Shown here: in pieces, positions 35,556 to 47,530 of the stretch | How positions within the stretch are numbered: position 1 is the first letter of the stretch | How the letters are laid out: each line of letters begins with the position of its first letter | From: Jeongeupia chitinilytica | GTDB lineage: Bacteria; Pseudomonadota; Gammaproteobacteria; Burkholderiales; Chitinibacteraceae | DNA length: 64,000 bases | Direction: 5' to 3' | Assembly (NCBI RefSeq): GCF_014652315.1 | Contig: NZ_BMYO01000001.1 | Coordinates: 372,001-436,000, forward strand | The notes under the pieces: generated by a model | The model's input: only the letters and a program-made list of their open reading frames with translations | What the model was told of the DNA's origin: nothing | The model's database searches: none | Translations under genes and position numbers: made by a program

Positions 35556-36662
35556 TTACTTGACCATTTCGTACTTGTTGCCCTTCCACTGGTAGACGAC
35601 GAAGCCCGGGGCCTTCAGGTTGCCCTTGGCATCGAACGACAGCTTGCCGACGACGGTGTTGAACGTGCCGCTGGCCAGCGCCTTCTGCAGGTCGCCGTAC
35701 TTCACGCTCTTGGCCTGGGTCGCGGCTTGCTGGAACAGCTGCATGGCGGCGTAGGCGTAGAGCACGTAGCCGTCCGGCTCGACCTTGGCGTTGCGGAACT
35801 CCTTCACCACGTCGGCTGCGGCCGGGTTGGCGCGGGCGTCCGGCGCGAAGGTGAACATCACGCTGTCGGCGTTGCCGCCGGCGGCGGTCACCAGTTCGTT
35901 GTTGCTCATGGTGTCGCCGCCCATCACGGTCAGCTTCATGCCGGCCTGCTTGGCCTGACGCAGGATCAGCGCGACTTCGGTGTGGTAGCCGCCGTAGGCC
36001 AGCACTTCGACACCGGCCGCCTTCAGCTTCGACACCAGGCCCGAGTAGTCCTTTTCACCGGCGGTGATCGATTCGCGCAGCGCCGGCTTCAGGCCCTTGG
36101 CGGTCATGCCCTTGGCCATTTCGTCGGCCAGGCCCTTGCCGTAGGCGCTCTTGTCGTCGATCACGGCGACCTTCTTGCCGGCGAAGTGCGAGGCGATGTA
36201 GCCGCCGGCGATGCCGCCCTGCTGGTCGTCGCGGCCCATGATGCGGAAGATGTTCTTCAGGCCGCGCTCGGTGACCTGCGGGTTGGTCGACACGGTCGCC
36301 ATCGGGATCTGCGCTTCGTTGTAGATGTCCGATGCCGGGATGGTCGAGCTGGAACACCAGTGGCCGTGCATGAAGACGATCTTCTTGTTGACCATGGCGT
36401 TGGCGACCGACACGGCCTGCTTCGGATCGCAGGCGTCGTCGCCGATTTCGAGTTTCAGCTTCTGGCCGAGGACACCGCCCTTGGCGTTGATGTCGGCAAC
36501 GGCCATTTCCGCGCCGCGCTTGATCTGCTCGCCCGCCGACGCGTAAGCACCGGTCATCGGGCCGGCAATGGCCACCGAGTAATCGGCGTGGGCCTGCGCG
36601 GTGAACAGGGCACCCAGGCCCAGACCGGTCATGGCAATCAGTTGCTTCATGTTCGACTTCAT
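35556..36662 (-). CDS. livK: Branched-chain amino acid ABC transporter binding protein
   Basis: A 368-residue periplasmic Leu/Ile/Val-type binding protein with a signal peptide (MKQLIAMTGLGLGALFTAQAHA, cleavage after AHA). The mature part begins DYSVAIAGPMTGAYASAGEQ, a family hallmark, with GVLGQKLKLEIGDDACDPKQA following. A strong AGGAGAAGG box sits before the ATG at 36662; the second Met (four codons on) starts the classical signal peptide and is an alternative. First gene of the liv operon; substrate may be branched-chain or other hydrophobic amino acids. Confidence 0.95.
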   Translation of the reverse strand: MKSNMKQLIAMTGLGLGALFTAQAHADYSVAIAGPMTGAYASAGEQIKRGAEMAVADINAKGGVLGQKLKLEIGDDACDPKQAVSVANAMVNKKIVFMHGHWCSSSTIPASDIYNEAQIPMATVSTNPQVTERGLKNIFRIMGRDDQQGGIAGGYIASHFAGKKVAVIDDKSAYGKGLADEMAKGMTAKGLKPALRESITAGEKDYSGLVSKLKAAGVEVLAYGGYHTEVALILRQAKQAGMKLTVMGGDTMSNNELVTAAGGNADSVMFTFAPDARANPAAADVVKEFRNAKVEPDGYVLYAYAAMQLFQQAATQAKSVKYGDLQKALASGTFNTVVGKLSFDAKGNLKAPGFVVYQWKGNKYEMVK

Positions 36663-36930
36663 CGTGCCTTCTCCTAGATGGACTGTCGTCCGTTGCTACA
36701 GCGGTAATGCCGTCAGCCCTTGCAGGCTGCCGATACGTTTTTCAAAACAGCTTACGAACAAAGCTTTCAACCAAACCTACACCAGGCGCCGATTTGTCTG
36801 ATGTAGGTGCTTTCCAGCATCTCTGCCGGGCCCGCAGCCGCCCGGGGGCTTCCGGCGCGTCGCGGGAACGCCGTGTCCCTGCGGAACCACCGGTTTGCCG
36901 CGCGGTCGGCGTGCGGCCCGCGAGTACCCG

Positions 36931-39900
36931 TCAGGCGATCGTCATCAGGCTGGCATTGCCGCCGGCCGCCGCGGTGTTCACGCTGACCGACTGCTCGGCA
37001 AACAGCCTGATCAGGTCGTAATCGTCACCGGCGTCGAGCTCGGCGCCCGACAGGCCGAATACCGGCACGATGGGGCCGTCGCGGCGGGCAATCCGGCGGC
37101 CGAGCTCGAGCAGCGCATCGCTGTCGCCCTCGAACAGCACCGCGCCGACCGGGCTGGCCGTATCGATCTCCTCGGCCGAAACACGCCGCACCTGCGAGGC
37201 CAGCGCTGCCGGCAGGCCGGCAATCAGCGCATTGGCCACCGCGCTGTCGACGAAGCATGCGACATTGCCGCTGGCCAGTGCCGCCGCGAGTTGCGCCTGT
37301 GCGCCGGTCGTTGTCGACGCAAGGCACAGCAGCGGGCCGCGCGGCATGAGCCGGTAACGGTTCAGCTCGCCGGTCGGTCCGGTCAGCGTCACGTCGGCAC
37401 CGAGCGGCGAGACCGCGCGGTAACGATCGCAGCGGGCCGCGGCATTATCGGCACCCTCGGCGGCGAGTACATTGCGGTAAGTCGCAAGTGCCGCCAGCGC
37501 CGAATCGGTGGCAGCGGGCAGGGCGCAGGTTCCCTGGGGACGGCGCGACAACAGTCTGGACAGGTAGAGCGGGCCGCCGGCCTTCGGGCCGGTGCCCGAC
37601 AGGCCTTCGCCACCGAACGGTTGCACCCCGACGACGGCGCCGACAACGTTGCGGTTTACATACAGGTTGCCGGCGTGAATGCGGCAGGTGGCGCGGGCGA
37701 TGGTTTCGTCGATGCGGGTATGCACGCCGAAGGTCAGGCCGTAGCCGGTGTCGTTGATGGCATCGACCAGTGCATCGAAGGCATCGCGCTTGTAACGCAG
37801 CACGTGCAGCACCGGACCGAACACCTCGCGTTCGAGCGAAGCCAGCGTGTCGATCTCGATCAGGGTCGGCGGTACGAAGCTGCCGTGGCGGGCTTCGGCC
37901 GGCATGGGCAACTGGCTGACCGCGAAGCCGGCGCCGCGCAGCCGGGCGATGTGGCGCTCGATGTTCTGCCGGGCTTCGACGTCGATGACGGGGCCGACGT
38001 CGGTGGCCAGCCGGTCCGGGTTGCCGATCGCCAGCTCGCGCATCGCGCCCTTGAGCATGGTCAGCACCTTGTCGGCGACATCCTCCTGCAGGCAGAGCAC
38101 GCGCAGTGCCGAGCAGCGCTGGCCGGCCGAGTCGAAGGCCGAGTTCAGCACGTCGAACACCACCTGTTCGGGCAGCGCCGACGAATCGACGATCAGTGCG
38201 TTCTGACCACCGGTTTCGGCGATCAGCGGAATCGTCCGGCCTTGCGGGTCGAGCCGGTCGGCCAGCGTGCGCGAGATCAGCCGGGCGACTTCGGTCGAGC
38301 CGGTGAACAGCACGCCGCGGATGCGGGCATCGGCGACCAGCGCCGCGCCGACGGTTTCACCGCGGCCGGGCAGGAGTTGCACCGCACCGGTCGGTACGCC
38401 GGCCTCGCGCAGCAGCCGCACCGCTTCGAAGGCAATCAGCGGCGTCTGTTCGGCCGGCTTGGCGATCACCGGGTTGCCGGCAGCCAGCGCTGCGGCGACC
38501 TGGCCCATGAAGATCGCCAGCGGGAAGTTCCACGGGCTGATCGCCAGCACGGGGCCGAGCGGACGGTGGCTGTCGTTGTCGAACTCGCGTTCGATCTCGC
38601 CGGCGTAGTAGCGCAGGAAGTCGACCGCCTCGCGGACTTCGGCGACGGCATTGGCCAGTGTCTTGCCCGCCTCCCGGACGATCAGGCCCAGCAGCGAGGG
38701 CATCTGCGCCTCGAGCCGGTCGGCGGTGCGGCGCAGGATCGCGGCGCGTTCGGACACCGGTGTCGCGGCCCAGATCGGCGCGGCGGCCACGGCATGCTGC
38801 AGCGCGGCCTCGACGTCGGCCAGGTCGGCTTCGACCACGGTGCCGATCACGTCGCGGCGATCGGCCGGGTTGCACACGGGCTGGGCGGTGCCGGCGCTGG
38901 TACGGTCGTCGCCGAACAGCGGGGCCGCGCCCCATTGTCCGCCGGCAAGCAGCGCGGCCGACAGGGAGGCCAGCCGCTGTTCGTTGGCCAGATCCAGCCC
39001 GGCCGAATTGTCGCGCTCGGCACCGAACAGGGCGCGCGGCAGCGGGATCTTGTCGTGCGGTGCGCCGACCGGGCGGACCGCGCTGGCGGCGCTGACCGGA
39101 TCGGTGATCAGGCTGTCGATCGAAATCTTTTCGTCGGCAATCTGGTTGACGAAGGAGGTGTTGGCGCCGTTTTCCAGCAGCCGGCGTACGAGGTAGGCCA
39201 GCAGGGTTTCATGCGTGCCGACCGGCGCATAGACGCGGCAGGGGCGGCCGAGCTTGCCCTCGGTCACGGCGCCTGTGACTTCCTCGTACAGCGGTTCGCC
39301 CATGCCGTGCAGGCACTGGAATTCGTACTGGCCCGGATAGTAGTTGGCGCCGGCAAGGTGGTAGATCGTCGCCAGTGTCTGTGCATTGTGGGTGGCGAAC
39401 TGCGGGTAGATCGCATCCGGCACGGCCAGCAGTTTTTTCGCGCAGGCGAGGTAGGACACGTCGGTGTAGATCTTGCGCGTGTAGACCGGATAGCCCTCGA
39501 GGCCGTCGAGCTGGGCGCGCTTGATTTCGCTGTCCCAGTACGCGCCCTTGACCAGCCGCACCATGATCCGGTGCCGGCTGCGGCGGGCCAGATCGATGAT
39601 GAAGTCGATCACGAACGGGCAACGCTTCTGGTAGGCCTGGACGACGAAGCCGATGCCGTTCCAGCCGGCGAGGTCGGCATCGAAGCACAGCGCTTCGAGC
39701 AGGTCGAGCGAGAGTTCTAGCCGGTCGGCTTCTTCGGCGTCGATGTTCAGGCCGATGTCGTAGCGGCGGGCCAGCAGCGCCAGCGCCTTTACGCGCGGCA
39801 GCAGCTCGCTCATCACGCGCTCCTGCTGCGCACGGCTGTAGCGCGGATGCAGGGCGGAGAGCTTGATCGAAATGCCCGGACCTTCGTAAATGCCGCGACC

Positions 39901-40830
39901 ATTGGCAGCCTTGCCGATGGCGTGGATCGACTGTTCGTACGATGCGTAGTAACGCTGCGCGTCTTCCTCGGTCGTCGCCGCTTCGCCGAGCATGTCGTAC
40001 GAGTAGCGGAAGCCCTTGGCTTCGAACTTGCGGCTGTTGGCCAGCGCGTCGGCAATCGTCTCGCCGGTGACGAACTGCTCGCCCATCAGCCGCATCGCCA
40101 TGTCGACGCCCTTGCGGATCAGCGGCTCGCCGCCCTGGCCGATCAGCCGGGTCAGCGCCTTGGAGAGACCGGCCTCGCTGCTGGTCGCGGTGAGCTTGCC
40201 GGTCAGCATCAGCCCCCAGGTCGCGGCGTTGACGAACAGCGACGGCGAGTTGCCGAGGTGCGAATGCCAGTCGCCCTTGCTGATCTTGTCGCGGATCAGC
40301 GCGTCGCGGGTCGCCTTGTCCGGAATGCGCAGCAGCGCTTCGGCCAGACACATCAGCGCGACGCCTTCCTGGCTCGACAGCGAGAATTCGTGGATCAGCC
40401 CCTCGACGCCGCCGCCCTTGCGCTTGCCGCGCAGGCGGGCCACGAGCTTGTGGGCCAGCATCTGCACGTCGCCGTGCATTTGCGGATTCGGCAACCGGGC
40501 CTGTTCGACCAGCAGCGGCACGCATTCGGTTTCCGGCCGGCGCCAGGCGGCGGTGATCGCCGCACGCAGTACCGATTGCGGTGCCACGTTCTGGGCAAAC
40601 TCGAGGAAGGGAACCGGCAGGGCCTCGGCCGACGGTTGCGCCTCGTCGATCTCGGCGGTGCTACCGTTGCCGAGCTCGGCCGGCCGAACGCCCTGTTCGA
40701 CGCGCTCCAGATAGGCGTAGATCGCCTGCTTGATCAGCCAGTGCGGCGTGCGTTCCAGCGTTTGCGCCGCGTCGCGGATCCGTGTCCGCAATGCGTCGTC
40801 AACCTTGATCCCCAGCGTGGTATTGGCCAT
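36931..40830 (-). CDS. putA: Trifunctional PutA: proline dehydrogenase, P5C dehydrogenase and repressor
   Basis: A 1299-residue protein oxidising proline to glutamate. Residues 1-47 form a ribbon-helix-helix DNA-binding domain (TTLGIKVDDALRTRIRDAAQ), so it should also repress its own transcription. The FAD proline dehydrogenase barrel follows (~170-480; LVKGAYWDSEIKRAQ, YPQFATHN), then the NAD-dependent aldehyde dehydrogenase (~560-1030; catalytic Cys in SAGQRCSALRVL, Glu in IAETGGQNA) and a C-terminal domain that closes the substrate tunnel. Length is typical for the long PutA type. It stands alone; no putP is adjacent. Two perfect GTTGCA sequences, the E. coli PutA operator core, lie upstream. 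Confidence 0.96.
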   Translation of the reverse strand: MANTTLGIKVDDALRTRIRDAAQTLERTPHWLIKQAIYAYLERVEQGVRPAELGNGSTAEIDEAQPSAEALPVPFLEFAQNVAPQSVLRAAITAAWRRPETECVPLLVEQARLPNPQMHGDVQMLAHKLVARLRGKRKGGGVEGLIHEFSLSSQEGVALMCLAEALLRIPDKATRDALIRDKISKGDWHSHLGNSPSLFVNAATWGLMLTGKLTATSSEAGLSKALTRLIGQGGEPLIRKGVDMAMRLMGEQFVTGETIADALANSRKFEAKGFRYSYDMLGEAATTEEDAQRYYASYEQSIHAIGKAANGRGIYEGPGISIKLSALHPRYSRAQQERVMSELLPRVKALALLARRYDIGLNIDAEEADRLELSLDLLEALCFDADLAGWNGIGFVVQAYQKRCPFVIDFIIDLARRSRHRIMVRLVKGAYWDSEIKRAQLDGLEGYPVYTRKIYTDVSYLACAKKLLAVPDAIYPQFATHNAQTLATIYHLAGANYYPGQYEFQCLHGMGEPLYEEVTGAVTEGKLGRPCRVYAPVGTHETLLAYLVRRLLENGANTSFVNQIADEKISIDSLITDPVSAASAVRPVGAPHDKIPLPRALFGAERDNSAGLDLANEQRLASLSAALLAGGQWGAAPLFGDDRTSAGTAQPVCNPADRRDVIGTVVEADLADVEAALQHAVAAAPIWAATPVSERAAILRRTADRLEAQMPSLLGLIVREAGKTLANAVAEVREAVDFLRYYAGEIEREFDNDSHRPLGPVLAISPWNFPLAIFMGQVAAALAAGNPVIAKPAEQTPLIAFEAVRLLREAGVPTGAVQLLPGRGETVGAALVADARIRGVLFTGSTEVARLISRTLADRLDPQGRTIPLIAETGGQNALIVDSSALPEQVVFDVLNSAFDSAGQRCSALRVLCLQEDVADKVLTMLKGAMRELAIGNPDRLATDVGPVIDVEARQNIERHIARLRGAGFAVSQLPMPAEARHGSFVPPTLIEIDTLASLEREVFGPVLHVLRYKRDAFDALVDAINDTGYGLTFGVHTRIDETIARATCRIHAGNLYVNRNVVGAVVGVQPFGGEGLSGTGPKAGGPLYLSRLLSRRPQGTCALPAATDSALAALATYRNVLAAEGADNAAARCDRYRAVSPLGADVTLTGPTGELNRYRLMPRGPLLCLASTTTGAQAQLAAALASGNVACFVDSAVANALIAGLPAALASQVRRVSAEEIDTASPVGAVLFEGDSDALLELGRRIARRDGPIVPVFGLSGAELDAGDDYDLIRLFAEQSVSVNTAAAGGNASLMTIA

Positions 40831-41344
40831 GTCCGTTGCTTACAAGTTGAATGTTCGGTCCATAGTACGATCTAGTTCGACCGGTACAACTACGGACAAT
40901 CCCTAGGGGTTGCACCGTTGCGCAGGCCATAAAAGTGATGCAATGCAAGGGGTTGGGCGCGGTTGTGCATTTCGGGTTGCACCCTTGCAAGGCTTGATTT
41001 GACTACATCACTACATCTTTTTGATTGATTTACGCATCTTTTTTGTAAGAGTTGAAGATCGGTCCGTTGCCGTCCTTCGGGGCATCCCGGCCTCGAAAAA
41101 TGCGTCCTTCAAATGGCAGGCAGGCAGATGAACGGTTGGTTTTTTGCATCGGCATGCGGTCGATTCGCATTCGTACAACGATGCGGCGCGTGCCAATCGC
41201 CGCCCGCGATGGTGTGCGCAGCGGGAGGATCGATTCAGCGGCCCGGGAGCGGCTGCATGCACAGCACAACCTTGGCATGGCCGCCATCGAACGCGGCCAC
41301 GGCGCGCCGGGTATACTCGAATGTTTTCGTTTGCTGACTTGATT
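40831..41344. promoter_or_regulatory. putA: putA upstream region with candidate PutA operators
   Basis: A 514-base intergenic region between putA (minus) and the serine hydrolase gene (plus). Two exact copies of GTTGCA, the core recognised by E. coli PutA, occur at 40909-40914 and 40976-40981 on the plus strand, with near matches GTTGCG at 40918 and CTTGCA at 40984. The stretch 40995-41060 is AT-rich. The right part (41060-41340) holds no convincing gene. Promoter elements could not be called with confidence. Confidence 0.55.
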
Positions 41345-42865
41345 ATGAAGAAAATTGAAATTTTCCTTGCGGCCGCATGCTGTGCGGTGGCGCTGCATCC
41401 GGCTGGGGCCGCCGATTCAGGCTGGCCGCGGGCGCGGCCGGAGACGGTCGGCATTGCGCCGGCGAGCATCGGGAAAATGCTCGACTATCTGGCGATGGTG
41501 TCGCGCAACGGCGCAAGCCTTGATGGCCTCGTGATCGTGCGCGACGGCAAGCTGGTGTTCGAGCACTACACCCCGCCTTATCGCGGCGACATTCCCCACC
41601 AGCTCAATTCGGTGACCAAATCGTTCGTCAGTACCCTGGTCGGCATCGCGCAGGGTGAAGGCAAGATCGGCCCGGTGACGACGCCGGTGCACGCCTTGCT
41701 GAAGGACTGCCGTGGCGCGTTGTGCGACAGCCCGGCCACGCTGAAAGACGTGCTGACGATGAGTTCGGGGCTCGAGTGGTACGAGGCCGGCTTCTCGGAG
41801 GAGGAAGACCCGAGCAAGATCTTGCGGAGTGCCGACTGGCGGCGCTATGTGCTCGACAAGCCGATGGCCGAAGCGCCGGGGCAGACCTTTGTCTACAACA
41901 GCGGTGGCTCGCATCTGTTGTCGCTGATGCTGCAGGACAGCCTCGGCGGTGAATCCGAAGCGGCGTTCGCGGATGACAGGTTGTTCAAACCGCTCGGCAT
42001 CAGCGACTACCATTGGCCGGTTGATCCGCAAGGCGCGCTCATCGGCGGGCGCGGATTGACGCTGCGGCTCGACGATCTGGCCAGGTTCGGTCAGCTTTTC
42101 CTGCAAAACGGCCAGTGGCAGGGCAAGCAGATCGTGCCGGCGACATGGGTACACGATGCGACACACGCGCAGATCAAGACCGTGCCGCCATTCGGCTGGG
42201 TGCCGCAGTACGGCTACCAGTGGTGGGTCGATGGCTCGGGGCACAACTATTCGGCGCAAGGCTGGGGCGGACAGGTGCTGATCGTCGCTCCCAAACTCGG
42301 GATGGTCGTCGCCATGCTGACCAGCTCCGATGCCAACGGCAACGGTGCGTGGATGACGCCCGATATGCTGGAGCAGTTTTTTGCGCAGGAGCTCAAGTGG
42401 CAAGGGCCGATTCCGCTTGACGATGCTGGATGGGGACGTTTGCAGCAAAGACTGGCGGCCATGGCGCCGAAGCCGGAAAAAACGGTCCTGCCCGCATGGT
42501 TCAAACGGCTCGACGGCAAAACGGCGCAGTTCTCCGGTCTGGGCTGGCAAAGCAAGCCGCAGTTCAGGCTCGATGCCGACGGCGTGCAAATCGTCGCCGA
42601 CTACCGCAACCGGCAGCAGCAGGACCGCGCGACCTACAGTTACGGCCTTGGCCAGTGGCGCAACTTCGATCACCCGGTCTATGGGCCGTGTGTCGGAAAA
42701 CTGACGGTCTCGGGCGACAAGGTTCAGTTGCGGGCGCGCTCGTTGCGCGAGGGGAAAGAGATTCAGACGAGCTACCGCATGCAGGATGCCAAACGCATCG
42801 AGAGCGTCAGCGAAAATGGCGGCAACGCGGTGAGCGAACGCGCGGTCGGCCTGATCGCGAACTGA
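41345..42865 (+). CDS. Exported serine hydrolase (class C beta-lactamase family)
   Basis: A 506-residue protein with a signal peptide (MKKIEIFLAAACCAVALHPAGA) and a class C beta-lactamase/DD-peptidase-like domain: nucleophile Ser in NSVTKSF (SxxK), the YNS motif in FVYNSGGSH, and GWGGQ in place of KTG. The substitution of KTG means it is unlikely to be a true beta-lactamase; esterases (EstB-like) and amide hydrolases of this group are common. After about residue 385 comes an extra C-terminal beta-rich domain (FSGLGWQSKPQFRL). No ribosome binding site of note. It is followed by an intrinsic terminator at 42892. Confidence 0.82.
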   Translation: MKKIEIFLAAACCAVALHPAGAADSGWPRARPETVGIAPASIGKMLDYLAMVSRNGASLDGLVIVRDGKLVFEHYTPPYRGDIPHQLNSVTKSFVSTLVGIAQGEGKIGPVTTPVHALLKDCRGALCDSPATLKDVLTMSSGLEWYEAGFSEEEDPSKILRSADWRRYVLDKPMAEAPGQTFVYNSGGSHLLSLMLQDSLGGESEAAFADDRLFKPLGISDYHWPVDPQGALIGGRGLTLRLDDLARFGQLFLQNGQWQGKQIVPATWVHDATHAQIKTVPPFGWVPQYGYQWWVDGSGHNYSAQGWGGQVLIVAPKLGMVVAMLTSSDANGNGAWMTPDMLEQFFAQELKWQGPIPLDDAGWGRLQQRLAAMAPKPEKTVLPAWFKRLDGKTAQFSGLGWQSKPQFRLDADGVQIVADYRNRQQQDRATYSYGLGQWRNFDHPVYGPCVGKLTVSGDKVQLRARSLREGKEIQTSYRMQDAKRIESVSENGGNAVSERAVGLIAN

Positions 42866-42891
42866 GCCGATTGCGCCACTCCATCCCTTCA

Positions 42892-42914
42892 GCCCGCCTC
42901 GCGCGGGCTTTTTG
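42892..42914 (+). terminator. Intrinsic terminator after the serine hydrolase gene
   Basis: GCCCGC and GCGGGC flank a CTCGC loop, followed by TTTTT. It forms a mirror pair with the hairpin at 42928-42944. Confidence 0.85.
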
Positions 42915-42920
42915 CACTCA

Positions 42921-42946
42921 AAAAAACGCCCGCGCGAGGCGGGCGT
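42921..42946 (-). terminator. kdpC: Intrinsic terminator of the kdp operon
   Basis: Read on the minus strand: ACGCCCGC/GCGGGCGT stem with a CTCGC-type loop, followed by six T. It lies 26 bases past the kdpC stop. Its core is the exact reverse complement of the hairpin at 42892-42908. Confidence 0.85.
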
Positions 42947-42971
42947 ATCAAGGCGCACGGAGGGTGGTGCT

Positions 42972-43553
42972 TTACTTGCCGAGCGCGTCGAGTGCGAGGT
43001 TGAGCTTCAGTACGTTGACCCGGGCTTCACCGAGAAAGCCCCACTGCTTGCCGGTGGTATTCGCGGCGACCAGCGCCTCGACCTGCGGGATCGACAGATT
43101 GCGAGCCTTGGCAATGCGGCCGATCTGGTAGGCGGCGGCTTCCGGGCTAATGTCCGGGTCGAGGCCGCTGCCCGAGGCGGTAACGAGGTCGACCGGCACC
43201 GGCGCGGTGTTGCCCGGATCGGCGGCCTTCAGCGCGGCAACGCGGGTCTTGACCGCATCAAACAGTGCCGGATTGGTCGGACCGAGGTTGCTGCCGCCCG
43301 AGCCGGCGCCGTTGTACGGCATCGGCCCGGTGGCGGACGGACGTCCCCAGAAGTAGCGCGGCTCGGTGAAATTCTGGCCAATCAGCCCGGAGCCGACGGC
43401 GCGGCCGTCCTTGCTGATGACGCTGCCGTTGGCCTGGTTCGGGAAGACGCCCTGGGCGATACCTGTGACGGCGGCGGGGTAGAGCACGCCGGTCAGTGCG
43501 GTCAGCAGCACGAAGATGGTCAGCGCCGGGCGGAGTTGGGAGGAAAGGTTCAT
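42972..43553 (-). CDS. kdpC: Potassium-transporting ATPase subunit C
   Basis: A 193-residue subunit with one N-terminal membrane segment (LTIFVLLTALTGVLYPAAVTG) and a periplasmic domain with the family stretches SGLIGQNF, YFWGRPSAT and SGSGLDPDISP. KdpC stabilises KdpAB and raises potassium affinity. The gap to kdpB is 12 bases. The kdpDE sensor/regulator genes normally found after kdpC are absent: the operon ends here at an intrinsic terminator. Confidence 0.96.
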   Translation of the reverse strand: MNLSSQLRPALTIFVLLTALTGVLYPAAVTGIAQGVFPNQANGSVISKDGRAVGSGLIGQNFTEPRYFWGRPSATGPMPYNGAGSGGSNLGPTNPALFDAVKTRVAALKAADPGNTAPVPVDLVTASGSGLDPDISPEAAAYQIGRIAKARNLSIPQVEALVAANTTGKQWGFLGEARVNVLKLNLALDALGK

Positions 43554-43565
43554 GGTGTTTCTCCG

Positions 43566-45695
<2,130 letters not shown>

Positions 45696-45747
45696 TTCTC
45701 TATTCCCCTGAAGGGTATCGCCCGGGCCCGGTCGGGCCCGGAACGAA

Positions 45748-47529
45748 TCAGCCAATCATCTGCAAATGTTCAACAATGGGTCCCAGCGCCAACCCCGGAA
45801 TGAAGTTCAGCGCACCGACCAGCAGCACCGCGCCGATCAGCAGCACGACGAACAGCGGGCCGTGCGTCGGCAGCGTGCCGGCGGTCACCGCGAGGCGCTG
45901 CTTGCCGGCGAGCGAACCGGCCATTGCGAGTACCGGGACGATGATCGCGAAGCGGCCGAACCACATCGCCAGACCGAGCATCACGTTGTAGAACGGCGTG
46001 TTGGCGGACAGGCCGGCGAAGGCCGAACCGTTGTTGTTGGCGGCGCTTGAGAAGGCGTAGAGGATTTCCGAGAAGCCGTGCGCCTGCGGGTTGAGTACGC
46101 CTGCCTGGCCGGCGCTGACGCTGACGGCGATCGCCGTGCCGGCGAGTACGAGGATCGGTGTGGCGAGGATGGCGATGGCGGTCATCTTCATCTCGAACGA
46201 TTCGATCTTCTTGCCGAGGTATTCCGGCGTACGGCCGACCATCAGCCCGGCGATGAACACCGCGAGGATCGCGTACACCAGCATGCCGTAAAGCCCCGAG
46301 CCGACGCCGCCGAACACCACTTCGCCGAGCTGCATCAGCGCCATCGGCACCATGCCGCCCAGCGGCGTGAACGAGTCGTGCATCGCGTTGACCGCGCCGC
46401 ACGACGCGGCGGTGGTGATCGTTGCGAACAGGCTCGACGCGACGATGCCGAAGCGCGTTTCCTTGCCTTCCATATTGAGGCTGCTGGCGGCACCGGCGTG
46501 CTGCAGGGCCGGGTTGCCTGCCAGTTCGGCCCAGACCGTCACGCCATAGGCGGCGACAAACAGCACCGTCATTGCCGCAAGCACGGCCCAGCCCTGGCGC
46601 TTGTCGCCGACCATGCGGCCGAAGACGAAGCACAGCGCCGCCGGGATCAGGAAGATCGCCAGCATCTCGATGAAGTTGGACAGCGGCGTCGGGTTCTCGT
46701 ACGGGTGCGCCGAGTTGGCGTTGAAGAAGCCGCCACCGTTGGTGCCGAGCATCTTGATCGCTTCCTGCGAGGCGACCGGGCCCATCGGCAAGGTTTGCGT
46801 CGTCGCTGCGGTGTCGACCATCAGCGGTTTGCCGTCGGCGCCGTTGACCGGTGCACCGTGCGCATCAAGCCTGGCGGTCTGATAGACCGTCGCCTGCACC
46901 GTCTGTACTTCGGTGTACGGCCTGAAGTTCTGGATCACGCCCTGGCCGACCAGCAGCACGGCGACAACCAGCGAGAGCGGCACCAGCACGTACAGCGTCA
47001 CCCGGGTCAGATCGGCCCAGACGTTGCCGATGGTTTCGAGGCTCTTGCGTGCAAAGCCGCGGATCAGTGCGATCACCACGGCAATGCCGGTCGCCGCCGA
47101 CAGGAAGTTCTGCACCGACAGGCCGAGCATCTGGGTCAGATAGCTCATCGTCGATTCGCCGGCGTAACCCTGCCAGTTGGTGTTGGCGACGAAGGAGATC
47201 GCCGTGTTGAACGACGAATCCGGGCTGATCGTGCCAAAGCCTTGCGGGTTGAGCGGCAGCACGCCCTGCAGGCGCTGCAGCGCATAAACGGCGACGACGC
47301 CGGTCAGGTTGAACAGCACGAGGCCGACAGCGTACGACTTCCAGCCGGTTTCACGGCCGGCATCGACGCCGGCGAGTTTATAGAATAGCCGCTCGACCGG
47401 TGCGAGCAGCCGGGTCGGGCCGAGGTGTTCGCCGCGCATGACGCGCGTGATGTAGCCGGACAGCGGCCACGCAAGAACCAGCAGCACCGCGAGGTAAAGC
47501 GCGAGCTGCATCACTGCATTGGTGTTCAT
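45748..47529 (-). CDS. kdpA: Potassium-transporting ATPase subunit A
   Basis: A 593-residue channel-like subunit with about ten membrane segments. Four pore motifs can be recognised, among them SFVANTNWQGYAGE, GTNGGGFFNANSAHPYENP and AANNNGSAFAGL, the GGG and NNG elements of the Kdp selectivity filter. Its start at 47529 follows the kdpF stop by one base. High-affinity K+ uptake under potassium limitation. Confidence 0.97.
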   Translation of the reverse strand: MNTNAVMQLALYLAVLLVLAWPLSGYITRVMRGEHLGPTRLLAPVERLFYKLAGVDAGRETGWKSYAVGLVLFNLTGVVAVYALQRLQGVLPLNPQGFGTISPDSSFNTAISFVANTNWQGYAGESTMSYLTQMLGLSVQNFLSAATGIAVVIALIRGFARKSLETIGNVWADLTRVTLYVLVPLSLVVAVLLVGQGVIQNFRPYTEVQTVQATVYQTARLDAHGAPVNGADGKPLMVDTAATTQTLPMGPVASQEAIKMLGTNGGGFFNANSAHPYENPTPLSNFIEMLAIFLIPAALCFVFGRMVGDKRQGWAVLAAMTVLFVAAYGVTVWAELAGNPALQHAGAASSLNMEGKETRFGIVASSLFATITTAASCGAVNAMHDSFTPLGGMVPMALMQLGEVVFGGVGSGLYGMLVYAILAVFIAGLMVGRTPEYLGKKIESFEMKMTAIAILATPILVLAGTAIAVSVSAGQAGVLNPQAHGFSEILYAFSSAANNNGSAFAGLSANTPFYNVMLGLAMWFGRFAIIVPVLAMAGSLAGKQRLAVTAGTLPTHGPLFVVLLIGAVLLVGALNFIPGLALGPIVEHLQMIG

Positions 47530-47530
47530 G

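Noticed and set aside
36895..39720. Open frame of 941 codons on the plus strand across putA
   Set aside because: Antisense to the aldehyde dehydrogenase half of PutA, whose motifs are intact.
41345..42865. Calling the serine hydrolase a beta-lactamase
   Set aside because: SxxK and YNS are present, but KTG is replaced by GWGG and the protein has an added C-terminal domain, so antibiotic resistance is not supported.
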